Assembly (NCBI GenBank): GCA_900129675.1
Contig: FSRD01000001.1
Span: 7,429,501-7,493,500, forward strand
Reading direction: 5' to 3'
Source of the DNA: Bradyrhizobium erythrophlei
GTDB lineage: Bacteria > Pseudomonadota > Alphaproteobacteria > Rhizobiales > Xanthobacteraceae
Length of the DNA stretch: 64,000 nucleotides
A program made the translations under genes and the position numbers. The notes under the pieces were generated by a model. The model saw only the letters and a list, made by a program, of their open reading frames with translations, made no database searches and had not been told where the DNA came from. Position 1 is the stretch's first letter. Each line of letters begins with the position of its first letter. This document shows, piece by piece, positions 43,675-52,763 of this stretch.

Positions 43675-43779
43675 AATTTTAATCCCCGGAAATAGGGCGT
43701 GGTTAACGGAAGCCGGGCTCCGCCACCAGCGCTAATACTACTCCTTCCTCACTCCGGATTAAGGCTGAGTTTTGTCAGC

Positions 43780-45210
43780 CTACGCGCATACCGGCGGCAA
43801 CCGGTTATTCCAGGGTCGCGCCTGCTCCAATTGGGCTGCCAGGCGGAACAGGGTGGCCTCATCGCCGAATTTGGCCGAAAACATCATGCCGAGCGGCAAT
43901 CCGGCCTTATTCCATGCCAGCGGCACCGACATTGCGGGCTGGCCGGACATGTTGAACATCGCGGTCGCCGGCATATAGCGCCGCAGGATCGGTGCGATGT
44001 GCGACAGATCCTTCGACATGGTGTCGAGCTCGCCAAGCCGCAGCGGCGGCGAACACAGCGTGGGGCACAGGAAGACGTCGCGATTCTCGAAGAAGGTCGC
44101 GAGCCCGCGCGAAATCTGGAAGGCGGCAAGTTGGGCGGCGACATAGTCGGTCGCCGAGGTATTTTGCGCGTTGCGGGCCGACGCCAGCGTCAGGATCTCG
44201 AAATCATTCTCGGTCGCCGCGCGACCGAGCCGCTGCTCGATCAGCCGTACCGTCAGCGCGGTGTTACCACCGACGATGGTGGTCATCACGGCCGCCGGAT
44301 CGGCGGCGAGCGGCGGCGCGCGCTCCTCGACGTGGTGGCCGAGGTCAGCGAGCAGGCCGGCGACGTCACGAACCGCAGCCGCGATCTCGGGATCGATGGC
44401 ATCGCCATAGGGCGATTTGTCGGTGAAGCTGATGCGGAGCTTGCCGGGATCGCGGCCGACCTCCTGCGCAAACGGCCGCTCCGGAGCTGGCGCGACATAG
44501 GGGCTCGACGCTTCCGGCCCGTGGATGGCGTCCATCATCGCAGCGCTGTCGCGCACGCTGATGCTCACCACATGGCCGCAGGAAAACCCGCCCCAGCCTT
44601 CGCCGCGATCCGGACCGAGCGGATTGCGCGCACGGGTCGGCTTCATTCCGAACACGCCGCAGGCGGAGGCGGGGATGCGGATCGAGCCGCCGCCGTCGCT
44701 GGCGTGCGCCACGGGCACGATGCGCGCGGCGACCGCCGCCGCGGCGCCGCCGGACGAGCCGCCGGAGGAGTGCGCCAGATTCCAGGGATTTCTGGTTGGT
44801 CCGTGCAGCCTGGACTCGGTGGTCGGCATCAGGCCGAATTCGGGACTGGCGCTTTTTCCGAAAATCGAGACGCCAGTCGCGAGAAAGCGCCGCGCGAGGG
44901 TGCCGCTGTGATCGGCGACAAAATCCTTCAGCAAAGTCGCGCCGGACGTCGTGCGCGTGCCCTCCAGCAGATCGAGGTCCTTCAAGAGAAACGGCACGCC
45001 GGCGAACGGACCGTCGGGAAGTCCTCGCTCGATCTGGCGCTCGGCATAATCGTAATGCTTGACGACGACCGCGTTGATTTGCGGATCGACTTTCGCGGTG
45101 CGGGCCACGGCCTCGTCGAGCAGTTCGCGCGCCGTGACCTGTTTGTTGCGGACCAGCCCGGCAAGGCCGACCGCGTCAAAATTGCCGTATTCCCTGAATG
45201 CCATGTGCAT
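43780..45210 (-). CDS. Amidase signature family hydrolase
   Basis: 476 residues. The Ser-cisSer-Lys triad can be placed at Lys77 (GVPFLLKDLD), Ser152 (HSSGGSSGGAAAAVA) and Ser176 (SDGGGSIRIPAS). Not GatA by context. Last gene of a minus-strand operon that starts with a complete ABC importer and includes a 2-hydroxyacid dehydrogenase, so it probably deamidates or cleaves an imported amide. The specific substrate is unknown. Confidence 0.92.
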   Translation of the reverse strand: MHMAFREYGNFDAVGLAGLVRNKQVTARELLDEAVARTAKVDPQINAVVVKHYDYAERQIERGLPDGPFAGVPFLLKDLDLLEGTRTTSGATLLKDFVADHSGTLARRFLATGVSIFGKSASPEFGLMPTTESRLHGPTRNPWNLAHSSGGSSGGAAAAVAARIVPVAHASDGGGSIRIPASACGVFGMKPTRARNPLGPDRGEGWGGFSCGHVVSISVRDSAAMMDAIHGPEASSPYVAPAPERPFAQEVGRDPGKLRISFTDKSPYGDAIDPEIAAAVRDVAGLLADLGHHVEERAPPLAADPAAVMTTIVGGNTALTVRLIEQRLGRAATENDFEILTLASARNAQNTSATDYVAAQLAAFQISRGLATFFENRDVFLCPTLCSPPLRLGELDTMSKDLSHIAPILRRYMPATAMFNMSGQPAMSVPLAWNKAGLPLGMMFSAKFGDEATLFRLAAQLEQARPWNNRLPPVCA

Positions 45211-45270
45211 ACCTCGTTGACCAGGCCGATCGATGGATCGGCCGGTGCAAGAACGGAGATCCCTGGGCGA

Positions 45271-46260
45271 TCAGCCGAAGACGTCCTGATTGATCACGTT
45301 TTGGCGCAACGGATCGCCGTCGAGCACGCTCAGGATATTGCGTGCGGTTTGCTCGCTCATGCGGTCCACGGCCTCCCGCGTCACGCCGGCGACATGCGGC
45401 GCCATGATGACGTTGGGAAGTGCGAACAGCGAGTGGCCGGCGGGCGGTGGCTCCTGTTCGAAAACGTCGAGGCCCGCGCCCGCAATCGTGCCTGAAACCA
45501 GGGCCGCATGTAGCGCCGGTTCGTCGACGATACCGCCGCGCGCGGTGTTGATGAGGTACGCCGTCGGCTTCATCCGCTGCAGCCGTGCGGCATTGAACAT
45601 GCCGACGGTTTCCGGATTTTTCGGGCAGTGAATGCTGACGAAGTCAGCGCGCGGCAACGCCGCATCGAGATCGGCAACCGGTTCGCAGCCGGCTGCCTTG
45701 ATGTCGGCCGCGGGTTTGTAGGGATCGTAGATCAGAACGTTCATTTCCATCGCCAGGCAACGCTTGGCGGTGCGGGTGCCGATGCGGCCGAAACCGACGA
45801 TCAGGACGGTCTTGCCGTAGAGATCGTAAGGCAGCATGCCGAGGCGCGCCGCCCATTTGCCGTCCTTGACGATCGAATGCATTTCCACCGCGCGCTTCGC
45901 CAATGTCAGCATCATGAACAGCGCCTGTTCGGCGACCGACGGCGAGTTGGCGGTGCCCGCGACCATCAGCGGCACCTTGCGGCGGCTCAGCGCCGGGACA
46001 TCGACGGCGTCGAAACCGACCCCGATCCGCGTCACCACCTTCATGTCGCCGGACGCATCGAGTTCGGGTTCGCCGAACCGGGTGGCGCCGAGCGCCACGC
46101 CGTGGACCGGCGCCTGTGCCTTCAGCATGGCCTCGAAATCCCGGGCGGAGATCATGTTGGGGAATTCGACGAGTTCGATATCGTCCCGCGCGTGGAGCAA
46201 CGCTCGTCCCTGCTGCGACATCGATTCGGTTACGAAAATTTTCTTCTTGTTGGTCGCCAT
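45271..46260 (-). CDS. D-isomer-specific 2-hydroxyacid dehydrogenase
   Basis: 329 residues. The NAD-binding motif is VLIVGFGRIGTRTAKRC; the catalytic Arg is in INTARGGIVDE and the His in MAPHVAGVTREAV, with the acidic partner in between. Related to phosphoglycerate and hydroxypyruvate reductases, but lacking an ACT domain. It lies between the ABC ATPase and amidase genes, so it likely oxidises or reduces a hydroxy-acid released from the imported compound. Confidence 0.92.
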   Translation of the reverse strand: MATNKKKIFVTESMSQQGRALLHARDDIELVEFPNMISARDFEAMLKAQAPVHGVALGATRFGEPELDASGDMKVVTRIGVGFDAVDVPALSRRKVPLMVAGTANSPSVAEQALFMMLTLAKRAVEMHSIVKDGKWAARLGMLPYDLYGKTVLIVGFGRIGTRTAKRCLAMEMNVLIYDPYKPAADIKAAGCEPVADLDAALPRADFVSIHCPKNPETVGMFNAARLQRMKPTAYLINTARGGIVDEPALHAALVSGTIAGAGLDVFEQEPPPAGHSLFALPNVIMAPHVAGVTREAVDRMSEQTARNILSVLDGDPLRQNVINQDVFG

Positions 46261-46296
46261 TTCCAGCCCCTTGGCCTCATTTTTGTTTGTGCGCCG

Positions 46297-47397
46297 TCAA
46301 AGGACGACGCCGGTCACCTCGTTTAGCAGGTGCATATTGTTGAGGTCCACTGCCAATCGGAGCGGGCTGCCATCGCGCGCCCCGGCGTTGGGATTGACCC
46401 GGCCGCAGATCTGGGCGCCCTCGAGCGTGAAATAGATCAGGGTCTCCATTCCCATCGGCTCGGTAACATCGAGCACCGCATCGAAGGGCTCGATGCCCGG
46501 CTCCGAATGCGGCTTTGCTTCGGTGATGTGTTCGGGCCGGACCCCCAACAGCAATTTGTCGGTCCGCGAGACACCCTGATATCGGGCGGCGCGGGCGGGC
46601 GGCAGCGGGAAGGCGATCCGGTCGGTGATCCGGATGTTGAGCTTGCCGCCGACATCCTCGAGCCGGCAGGGGATGAAGTTCATCGCCGGCGAGCCGATGA
46701 AGCTGGCGACAAAGCGCGTCGCCGGCTTGTGGTAGAGTTCGTTCGGCGTGCCGATCTGTTCGATGCGGCCGTGGTTCATCACCACGACCCGGTCGGCCAG
46801 CGTCATCGCCTCGACCTGATCGTGGGTGACGTAAACCGTGGTGGTGCGGACTTTCTGGTGCACCTTCTTGATTTCGATCCGCATCTGGACGCGAAGCTTG
46901 GCGTCGAGGTTGGACAGCGGTTCGTCGAACAGGAACACTTTTGGGTTACGCACGATGGCGCGGCCCATCGCGACACGCTGGCGCTGGCCGCCGGATAGTT
47001 GCTTGGGCTTGCGATCGACCAGTTCGACGATGTCGAGCATGCGCGCGGCCTCGTCGATCCGGGTCTTGATCTCGGCCTTCGGATAACGTTTCAGGCGCAG
47101 CCCGAACGACATGTTCTCGGCGACCGTCATGTGCGGGTAGAGCGCGTAGTTCTGGAACACCATCGCGATGTCGCGGTCCTTTGGCGGCACGTCGTTGACG
47201 ACGTCGCCGCCGATCATGATGTCGCCGTCGGTGATGTCCTCCAGCCCCGCGATCATCCGCAGCGTGGTCGACTTGCCGCAGCCCGACGGTCCCACCAGCA
47301 CCACGAACTCGTGGTCGGCGATGTCGAGATCGATGCCGCGCACCGCCTCGACGTCGTCGTAACGCTTGATCACCTTACGCAACGTCACGTCAGCCAT
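46297..47397 (-). CDS. Carbohydrate ABC transporter ATP-binding protein (UgpC/MalK type)
   Basis: 366 residues. Walker A GPSGCGKSTTLRM, signature LSGGQRQRVAMGRA, Walker B KVFLFDEPLSNLD, switch His in VYVTHDQVEAM, then a C-terminal OB/TOBE regulatory domain (LLGVRPEHI). It powers the importer formed by the two permeases upstream. A 17-bp gap separates it from the MalG-type permease. This class of ATPase may serve several sugar-type importers. Confidence 0.94.
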   Translation of the reverse strand: MADVTLRKVIKRYDDVEAVRGIDLDIADHEFVVLVGPSGCGKSTTLRMIAGLEDITDGDIMIGGDVVNDVPPKDRDIAMVFQNYALYPHMTVAENMSFGLRLKRYPKAEIKTRIDEAARMLDIVELVDRKPKQLSGGQRQRVAMGRAIVRNPKVFLFDEPLSNLDAKLRVQMRIEIKKVHQKVRTTTVYVTHDQVEAMTLADRVVVMNHGRIEQIGTPNELYHKPATRFVASFIGSPAMNFIPCRLEDVGGKLNIRITDRIAFPLPPARAARYQGVSRTDKLLLGVRPEHITEAKPHSEPGIEPFDAVLDVTEPMGMETLIYFTLEGAQICGRVNPNAGARDGSPLRLAVDLNNMHLLNEVTGVVL

Positions 47398-47414
47398 GAG
47401 TTCAGCCCTCTAGT

Positions 47415-48326
47415 TCAACCCTTTGTCGCGCCGGCGGTCAGGCCGGCGATGTAATAGTCCATCAGGAATGCGTAGATGATCAGCGGCGGCGCGGCGCCGA
47501 GCAGGGCGCCGGTCATGATCTGGCCCCAGTTGAACACGTCGCCCTTGATCAGGGATGTGATGATGCCGACCGGCAGCACCAGTTGATCGGTCGAGGTCGT
47601 GAACACCAGCGGATACAGGAACTGCGCCCAGGAGACGGTGAAGGCGAAGATGGTCGCGGCGATAATCCCCGGCATCGCCACCGGAATGAAGATCCGCGTC
47701 AGCGTCTGGAACCACGAGGCACCGTCGATGATCGCGGCTTCGTCGAGTTCCTTCGGGATCGACGCGAAATAGCCGATCATGATCCAGGTCGCGAACGGGA
47801 CCGTGAGCGTCGGATAGAGCAGCAGCAGCACGTACCATCTGTTGATGAGCTGGATGCCGGTCCAGTCGCCGAATACCGCGAACATCTTGAACAGCGGCAG
47901 AAACAGCAGTGTGTCCGGGATGAGGTAGGTCAAAAACACCCCGGTCGCGAGCGTCGCCGAGCCCCAGAACCGCATCCGCGACAGAGCGAAGGCCGCGGGC
48001 ACGCTGATCAGCATGGTGATGGTGACCACGAACACCGAGACGAAGGCGGAGTTGCGGAAGAACGTCAGGAACTGGTTCGATGTCAGCAGTTCAACGTAGT
48101 TCGACAGCGTCGGATGATATACCCACCAGGGATTGGTGGCCGCAGAGATCTCAGCACTGCTCTTCAATGAAGTGATGAGCATGTAGATCGGCGGCACCAG
48201 CGAGAAGATCGCAAACAGGATCAGGAAGAAGTAGGACCACCGCAGCGCCCAGGTGCGATCGCGGCTCATGCTGCCATATTTGGTCTTGCGGGTCGGGCCG
48301 GCCTTGTCGATTGCGAGCGTGCTCAT
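47415..48326 (-). CDS. Carbohydrate ABC transporter permease (MalG type)
   Basis: 303 residues, six membrane segments after a cytoplasmic N-terminus. The EAA loop, where the ATPase docks, reads ELDEAAIIDGASWFQTLTRI. Its start codon overlaps the stop of the MalF-type permease by one base. Forms the membrane channel with that protein. Confidence 0.92.
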   Translation of the reverse strand: MSTLAIDKAGPTRKTKYGSMSRDRTWALRWSYFFLILFAIFSLVPPIYMLITSLKSSAEISAATNPWWVYHPTLSNYVELLTSNQFLTFFRNSAFVSVFVVTITMLISVPAAFALSRMRFWGSATLATGVFLTYLIPDTLLFLPLFKMFAVFGDWTGIQLINRWYVLLLLYPTLTVPFATWIMIGYFASIPKELDEAAIIDGASWFQTLTRIFIPVAMPGIIAATIFAFTVSWAQFLYPLVFTTSTDQLVLPVGIITSLIKGDVFNWGQIMTGALLGAAPPLIIYAFLMDYYIAGLTAGATKG

Positions 48327-49261
48327 CAGGATTCATTCCCGCGTTTGTTGATATCGCGCAGGATGAAGATCGCCGCGACCGCGAGTATCGGGAACATGAA
48401 CAGCGATACGCTGGCGCCGAGCGGGATGTCGCCACCCTCGATGCCGACGCGGAACGCCCAGGTCGCGAAGATATGCGTGTGATCCAGCGGACCGCCTGCG
48501 GTCAGGATCCTGACGATGTCGAAATTGGCGAAGGTCACGATCAGCGAGAACAGCGTGGTGATCGCGATGATGTTGCGCATCATCGGCAGCGTGACGTACC
48601 AGATGCGCTGCCACCAGTTGGCGCCGTCGATGGCGGCGGCTTCATAGAGTTGCTCGGGCACCGATTTCAGCGCCGCCAGATACATGATCATGAAGAACGG
48701 GGCGCCAAACCAGATGTTGACAAGAATGACCGAGAACCGCGCCCAATAGGCGTCGCCGGTCCACGAGATCGGCCCGATACCAAAATAGGAAAGCGTATAG
48801 TTGAACGCGCTATAGGAAGGGTCGAACAGCCACAGCCAGGCCAGCGTGCTCATCGCTGGCGGAATAACCCACGGCACCAGCAGCATCCCGCGCCATTTAC
48901 GCTGCCCCTTGGCCGGAATGTTGTGAACGAAATGGGCGACGATGAAGCCGATCAGCGCTTTGAAGACGACGGCAGTGATGGCGAAGATGCAGGACTGTTT
49001 GACCACCAGCCAGAAGGTTTCACGCTTGAACAGGAACTCGAAATTGCCGAAGCCGATGAAGCGCTGCATCGACTTGTTCAGGGTTGCCAGATGCAGGGAG
49101 TAGAAAGCGGGGTAGATCACGAGGATGGCGATCAGAAGGATCAGCGGCAGGGTCATGAGAAAGGCCGCGGTCGATTTCCGCTTCAGCGCCCTCTGAAGAC
49201 CGCCGCGTTTTCGCGTTCCGCTACCGACGACGGGGTTCGATTGAATTGCGACATCCGCCAT
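48326..49261 (-). CDS. Carbohydrate ABC transporter permease (MalF type)
   Basis: 311 residues, six membrane segments. The EAA loop is EQLYEAAAIDGANWWQRIWY. The first segment follows a basic N-terminus (RGGLQRALKRKST). Second gene of the operon, 141 bp after the binding-protein gene; that gap is GC-rich and shows no clear gene or terminator. Confidence 0.92.
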   Translation of the reverse strand: MADVAIQSNPVVGSGTRKRGGLQRALKRKSTAAFLMTLPLILLIAILVIYPAFYSLHLATLNKSMQRFIGFGNFEFLFKRETFWLVVKQSCIFAITAVVFKALIGFIVAHFVHNIPAKGQRKWRGMLLVPWVIPPAMSTLAWLWLFDPSYSAFNYTLSYFGIGPISWTGDAYWARFSVILVNIWFGAPFFMIMYLAALKSVPEQLYEAAAIDGANWWQRIWYVTLPMMRNIIAITTLFSLIVTFANFDIVRILTAGGPLDHTHIFATWAFRVGIEGGDIPLGASVSLFMFPILAVAAIFILRDINKRGNES

Positions 49262-49402
49262 GATGCATCTTCCTCGTCAGTTGATGGGAAGCCGCTCGCG
49301 AGCCGCGGCCGGCCACCTGTCACGTCGACAAGAAGCGTCGGGGGCGAACATTTGCCGCAACGGCCACGCGCTCGGCGCGGCCGGTACAGCTCGTTCGTGC
49401 CT

Positions 49403-50743
49403 TCAGCTCCGCATGAAGCCTTCGAGTTCGCCTTCCGCCCATGCCAGCGTCTTCTCCATGGATTCGCCCTGGTAGAAGCGCACGCACATCTTGGTCAGCG
49501 TTGCCTGGACGTAGATCTGCTGGGCCACCTTCGGCGGCGCAGGCGATGCCGCGATCGAGAGCTTCTGATGGTTGTACGGATTGGGGTAGTGGTAGAGCGT
49601 GCCCTTCGGCGGCCCTTCCTCGGCCCATGTCTTTAGAGTGGTGAGTTTCTCGAACGCAGGCAGATCATAACCACCGCTCGCCGCGACCAGTTTCTCGACT
49701 GCCGCCGGCTGCGACATGTAGGTCAGCAGGCTCTTCGCCGCCTGCTTGTTCTTGCCGAAATTCCAAACGCTCCAGAAATAAGGCAGGAACGGCGCGAAGC
49801 GGCCCTTCGGCCCCGCCGGGAAGCCGTGAGTCCAGCACTGGGCGGCAATATCGGGCGCGTCGCGCTTGGCCACCGCCCAGGCACTCGGCGGGTTCATGAT
49901 CAGCGCGCCCCTGCCCGAGATCAGCCACCGGTTGTTGGAGGCATCGTCCCATGCCGGCGCGTCGGGCGGCAGGAACGCCATCAGCTTCTTGTAGTACTCG
50001 AGCGCCTGCCGCACGTTGTCGTTCTTGACGACGACGTTGCTTTGGGCATCGACGACTTCGGCGCCGAACGACAGGAAGATCGCGCCCACGGTATCGACGG
50101 AGTCGCTGGTCTCACCAAGGCCGATCCCGAACGGGAAGCCGCCCTTGTGGCAGGCCTCGGCCGCCTTGAGGAAGGTGTCCGTGGTCCAGTTGTCCGCCTT
50201 GGGCGGGCTGCCTGCCGGATACATCTCCTGCACGTCGATGCCGGCGTACTTCTTCATCAGGTCGATGCGCGAGCAGGGCCCCTTGATCTGGCTGCCGATG
50301 CAGGTGGGCACGGCGAGCCATTTGTCGCCGGCCCTGCCGAGGTATTGCACGGTGCCATTGACGGCGCCGTTTTGCGCGATCAGCGGTTCGACAACGTCGT
50401 TCATCGGCTCGAGCAGATCGGCCTGCGAATGCGGCCACCACGTCGCCATCGCGAGGATATCGTGTCCTGACTTCGCCTGGGCTTCGGCCGCGATCGTGAT
50501 CTCGTTCTTCCGGCCGTTGCTGGTGATGTAGTCGATCGATACCTCGACCCTCTCTTTTTCGGCCCACTCGTTGACAAGATCGGTGGAGGCCTTGTTGGCG
50601 CCGGGGACCCAGTGATCCCAGAAACCCATCGTCAGCTTGCCGGCAGCGTACGCGCCGCGAATGTAGGGGGCGGTGATCAACGCTGCCGATGACAGCGCGG
50701 TAGCAGCAACAAATTGCCGACGAGTAAGCTTCTTCCGTGACAT
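49403..50743 (-). CDS. ABC transporter extracellular substrate-binding protein with Tat signal
   Basis: 446 residues. The start MSRKKLTRRQFVAATALSSA carries the twin-arginine motif (RRQFVA), so it is exported folded by Tat. A strong gggaggt ribosome site fixes the ATG at 50743. The body is a family 1 sugar-binding fold (LTMGFWDHWVPGANKASTDL; GRGALIMNPPSAWAVAK). First gene of the importer operon. Ligand unknown; the downstream amidase and dehydrogenase suggest an amide or hydroxy-acid derivative rather than a simple sugar. Confidence 0.92.
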   Translation of the reverse strand: MSRKKLTRRQFVAATALSSAALITAPYIRGAYAAGKLTMGFWDHWVPGANKASTDLVNEWAEKERVEVSIDYITSNGRKNEITIAAEAQAKSGHDILAMATWWPHSQADLLEPMNDVVEPLIAQNGAVNGTVQYLGRAGDKWLAVPTCIGSQIKGPCSRIDLMKKYAGIDVQEMYPAGSPPKADNWTTDTFLKAAEACHKGGFPFGIGLGETSDSVDTVGAIFLSFGAEVVDAQSNVVVKNDNVRQALEYYKKLMAFLPPDAPAWDDASNNRWLISGRGALIMNPPSAWAVAKRDAPDIAAQCWTHGFPAGPKGRFAPFLPYFWSVWNFGKNKQAAKSLLTYMSQPAAVEKLVAASGGYDLPAFEKLTTLKTWAEEGPPKGTLYHYPNPYNHQKLSIAASPAPPKVAQQIYVQATLTKMCVRFYQGESMEKTLAWAEGELEGFMRS

Positions 50744-51214
50744 GGCGTTACCTCCCTGGTGAGCCAATCGGATCTGAAGAGAAACCTCGTTTTTGTTGTT
50801 CTGCTCGCGGCGATTCAGTCGTCGCGGAGATTTCGTTGAAAGCAATCAGAGCAGAATTGCCGGCGTCTGTCGAGAAATCAGGCGCTCGCTGCTCTAGAAC
50901 TAACGTTGTGTGTAAATTGCAGGCAGAGGGAATCGTGAGGTCTGCGTTACAAGCTCTTTGCGGTTTACGCCTCGAAGATATTGCGCCGCACACGGGCTAT
51001 ATTGGCGCCCCCGGGGCAGGGGGTGTGCGATTGCGCCGCAGGTTTCTTGCCACCGGCCGCCCCCGTTTTGCGGCGAACGTTTCGTCATCTGGATGACGGC
51101 GCGCGGCAGGTAGACTTGCGCAACGCGAAAACGATAAAATCCGGATTCGGCGGCGGGCCCTCCGCCGTAGAGAACGCAAAGCCGACAGTTTTTAGAACAA
51201 AGGGAGATGAACGA
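50744..51214. other. 471-bp divergent intergenic region without a gene
   Basis: It holds the promoters of the ABC importer operon (minus) and of the secreted protein gene at 51215 (plus). I see no convincing gene, RNA or long repeat. A small inverted repeat, gtcatctggatgac, occurs near 51090. Frames open here are Arg-rich and look like chance. Confidence 0.5.
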
Positions 51215-51964
51215 ATGACCGACCCGGTAACGACGCTTCGTTCGCGGTGGAAGCTATGCGTCGCGCTTGGGGTGGCCGCCATCATGCTTCTTGGTGCGCC
51301 GTGGATGGCCGATGCGCAGGTGGTTCAAGGCGTTGAAAAGGGCGCCCGCGAGGGCAACAAGGCCGCCGGACCGGTTGGCGGCGTTCTCGGCGGCGCGATC
51401 GGCGGCGTGGTCGGCGTCGTCACCGGAGTCACCGGGGTCCTGACCGGCGGCAGGAATGGCCAGGCGCCAAACGGCCAGGCGCCGAATGGACAGGCGCCGG
51501 CCGCGAAAGATGGCAAGCAGGGCGAGACTGCGAAAACCGCCAAGGCGGCCAAGGGCGCCAAGGGGACCAGGCAGCCGGCAGTCCTGACCCAGGAAGGTGC
51601 ACCGCAGATCACGGCCGAACAGATCGTCGCCAACAGCGACACCAATATCGAACGGATCAAGAAGGAATTGAATCTGACGCCGGAGCAGGAGAAGAACTGG
51701 GCCGGGTTCAACAGTGCGATGCACTATCTCGGCCACAACGGCGCCGACCGCCTTAATCTGCGTATCGCGCGCGCCAAGCGCGATCCGCCCGACGACATCA
51801 TCGAGCAGATGCGCAACGAAGCCCAGTTCCTCAACGATCGCGCGGTCGATCAGCGCAATGTGGCCGATGCGGCCGAGCCGCTGTTTGCGAGCCTGGACGA
51901 CAAGCAGAAGCAGATTTTCATTCAGGAAATGGTCAATCTGAGCCACGAACGCGGGCTGGATTAA
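51215..51964 (+). CDS. Secreted Spy/CpxP-like (LTxxQ) protein with NGQAP repeats
   Basis: 249 residues. A signal peptide (~1-37, VALGVAAIMLLGAPWMADAQ) is followed by a Gly/Val-rich hydrophobic stretch (GGVLGGAIGGVVGVVTGVTG), three NGQAP repeats, a Lys/Ala-rich linker, and a C-terminal helical domain with LNLTPEQEKNWAGF, resembling the LTxxQ motif of Spy/CpxP periplasmic chaperones. The ribosome site aaagggag fixes the ATG at 51215. A periplasmic stress chaperone role is inferred. Confidence 0.75.
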   Translation: MTDPVTTLRSRWKLCVALGVAAIMLLGAPWMADAQVVQGVEKGAREGNKAAGPVGGVLGGAIGGVVGVVTGVTGVLTGGRNGQAPNGQAPNGQAPAAKDGKQGETAKTAKAAKGAKGTRQPAVLTQEGAPQITAEQIVANSDTNIERIKKELNLTPEQEKNWAGFNSAMHYLGHNGADRLNLRIARAKRDPPDDIIEQMRNEAQFLNDRAVDQRNVADAAEPLFASLDDKQKQIFIQEMVNLSHERGLD

Positions 51965-51991
51965 CGCACCATCAGGGCTACGGCGGGCCGC

Positions 51992-52079
51992 GACGAATAG
52001 CCGGGCACGTAGCCCTGGGGTAGGTTAAAGGCACGGCACCCGGCTATCCTGCCGCAGCGGCGCGGCCCGTCTATTCGTC
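51992..52079. repeat. Nested inverted repeat
   Basis: Outer arms gacgaatag / ctattcgtc (51992-52000 and 52071-52079) enclose inner arms agccggg / cccggct, with gtagcc and ggcacgg stretches inside. It starts 28 bp after the Spy-like gene stop. The remaining 52080-52334 contains only the tandem repeat at 52194 and no supported gene. Confidence 0.65.
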
Positions 52080-52193
52080 ATGCAATGGTGAAGAAACCCT
52101 GTCCGACTCGCGCCCGAGTGATGGCCGACTCGCGGCCTTGTCGGGAACGTCGATCTTTCACCGTTGAGTGTTGCGCCGGAACATCATGCGCGC

Positions 52194-52256
52194 TTTGGCC
52201 CAGGAAGCCTTTGACCCAAGAAGCCTTTGGCCCAGGAAGCCTTTGGCCCAGGAATA
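52194..52256. repeat. 16-bp tandem repeat, nearly four units
   Basis: Units of ctttggcccaggaagc in direct tandem; the second unit differs at two bases (ctttgacccaagaagc) and the fourth is cut short at ggaata. The unit length is not a multiple of three, which argues against a coding role. It sits in the convergent gap between the Spy-like and VOC genes. Confidence 0.85.
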
Positions 52257-52334
52257 TCGCAAGGCGAATCCGGCCAGCGCAGGGCCGGCCGAATTGATGT
52301 CAAACTCGCGGCAAGACCGGGCGCGAAAAATGCT

Positions 52335-52736
52335 CTACGCCTTCGGGAAATTCAGTTCCACGCCGACGCCATCGGGGTCGTACATGAAGAACTGCGTATC
52401 GCCGGTACGCGGCACGATGCTTTCGCGGAATTTGACGTTGTGCTGCTGCAGGCGCTTGCGCACGCCGTCGACATCGGTGGCGGAAAAGGCGATGTGATCG
52501 AGACGGCCGGTGTCCTCGTATTTCTTCTCGGTGCCGCGCACCACGATGCCTTCGCGCGGCTTGCGCGTGCCCATCAGATGCACCGTGGCGACGCCGCCGG
52601 AATAGAGCCAATAGCCGGGAAAATCGAGCGGCGGGCGATCGCCGTTCTCCAGGCCCAGCACTTCACAATAGAAGTTCTTGGTGCGCTCGAGGTCCTGGGG
52701 TTCGATGGTGTAGTGCTGCAGTCCGCCAAGTGGCAT
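52335..52736 (-). CDS. VOC-superfamily ring-cleavage dioxygenase/glyoxalase-like protein
   Basis: 133 residues. Metal ligands of the VOC fold can be placed at His8 (GLQHYTIEPQDLERTKNFY), the His of GRLDHIAFSATD and the Glu of DPDGVGVELNF. Third gene of an operon with a flavin monooxygenase and an MFS carrier, so an extradiol dioxygenase or a related ring-opening step is a reasonable guess. Glyoxalase activity cannot be ruled out. Confidence 0.85.
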   Translation of the reverse strand: MPLGGLQHYTIEPQDLERTKNFYCEVLGLENGDRPPLDFPGYWLYSGGVATVHLMGTRKPREGIVVRGTEKKYEDTGRLDHIAFSATDVDGVRKRLQQHNVKFRESIVPRTGDTQFFMYDPDGVGVELNFPKA

Positions 52737-52763
52737 GGTTGTTCTCCCTGGACGAAAGTGGGG

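Noticed and set aside
52194..52256. 16-bp tandem array considered as a small CRISPR or coding repeat
   Set aside because: There are no spacers between units and the unit is not a multiple of three.
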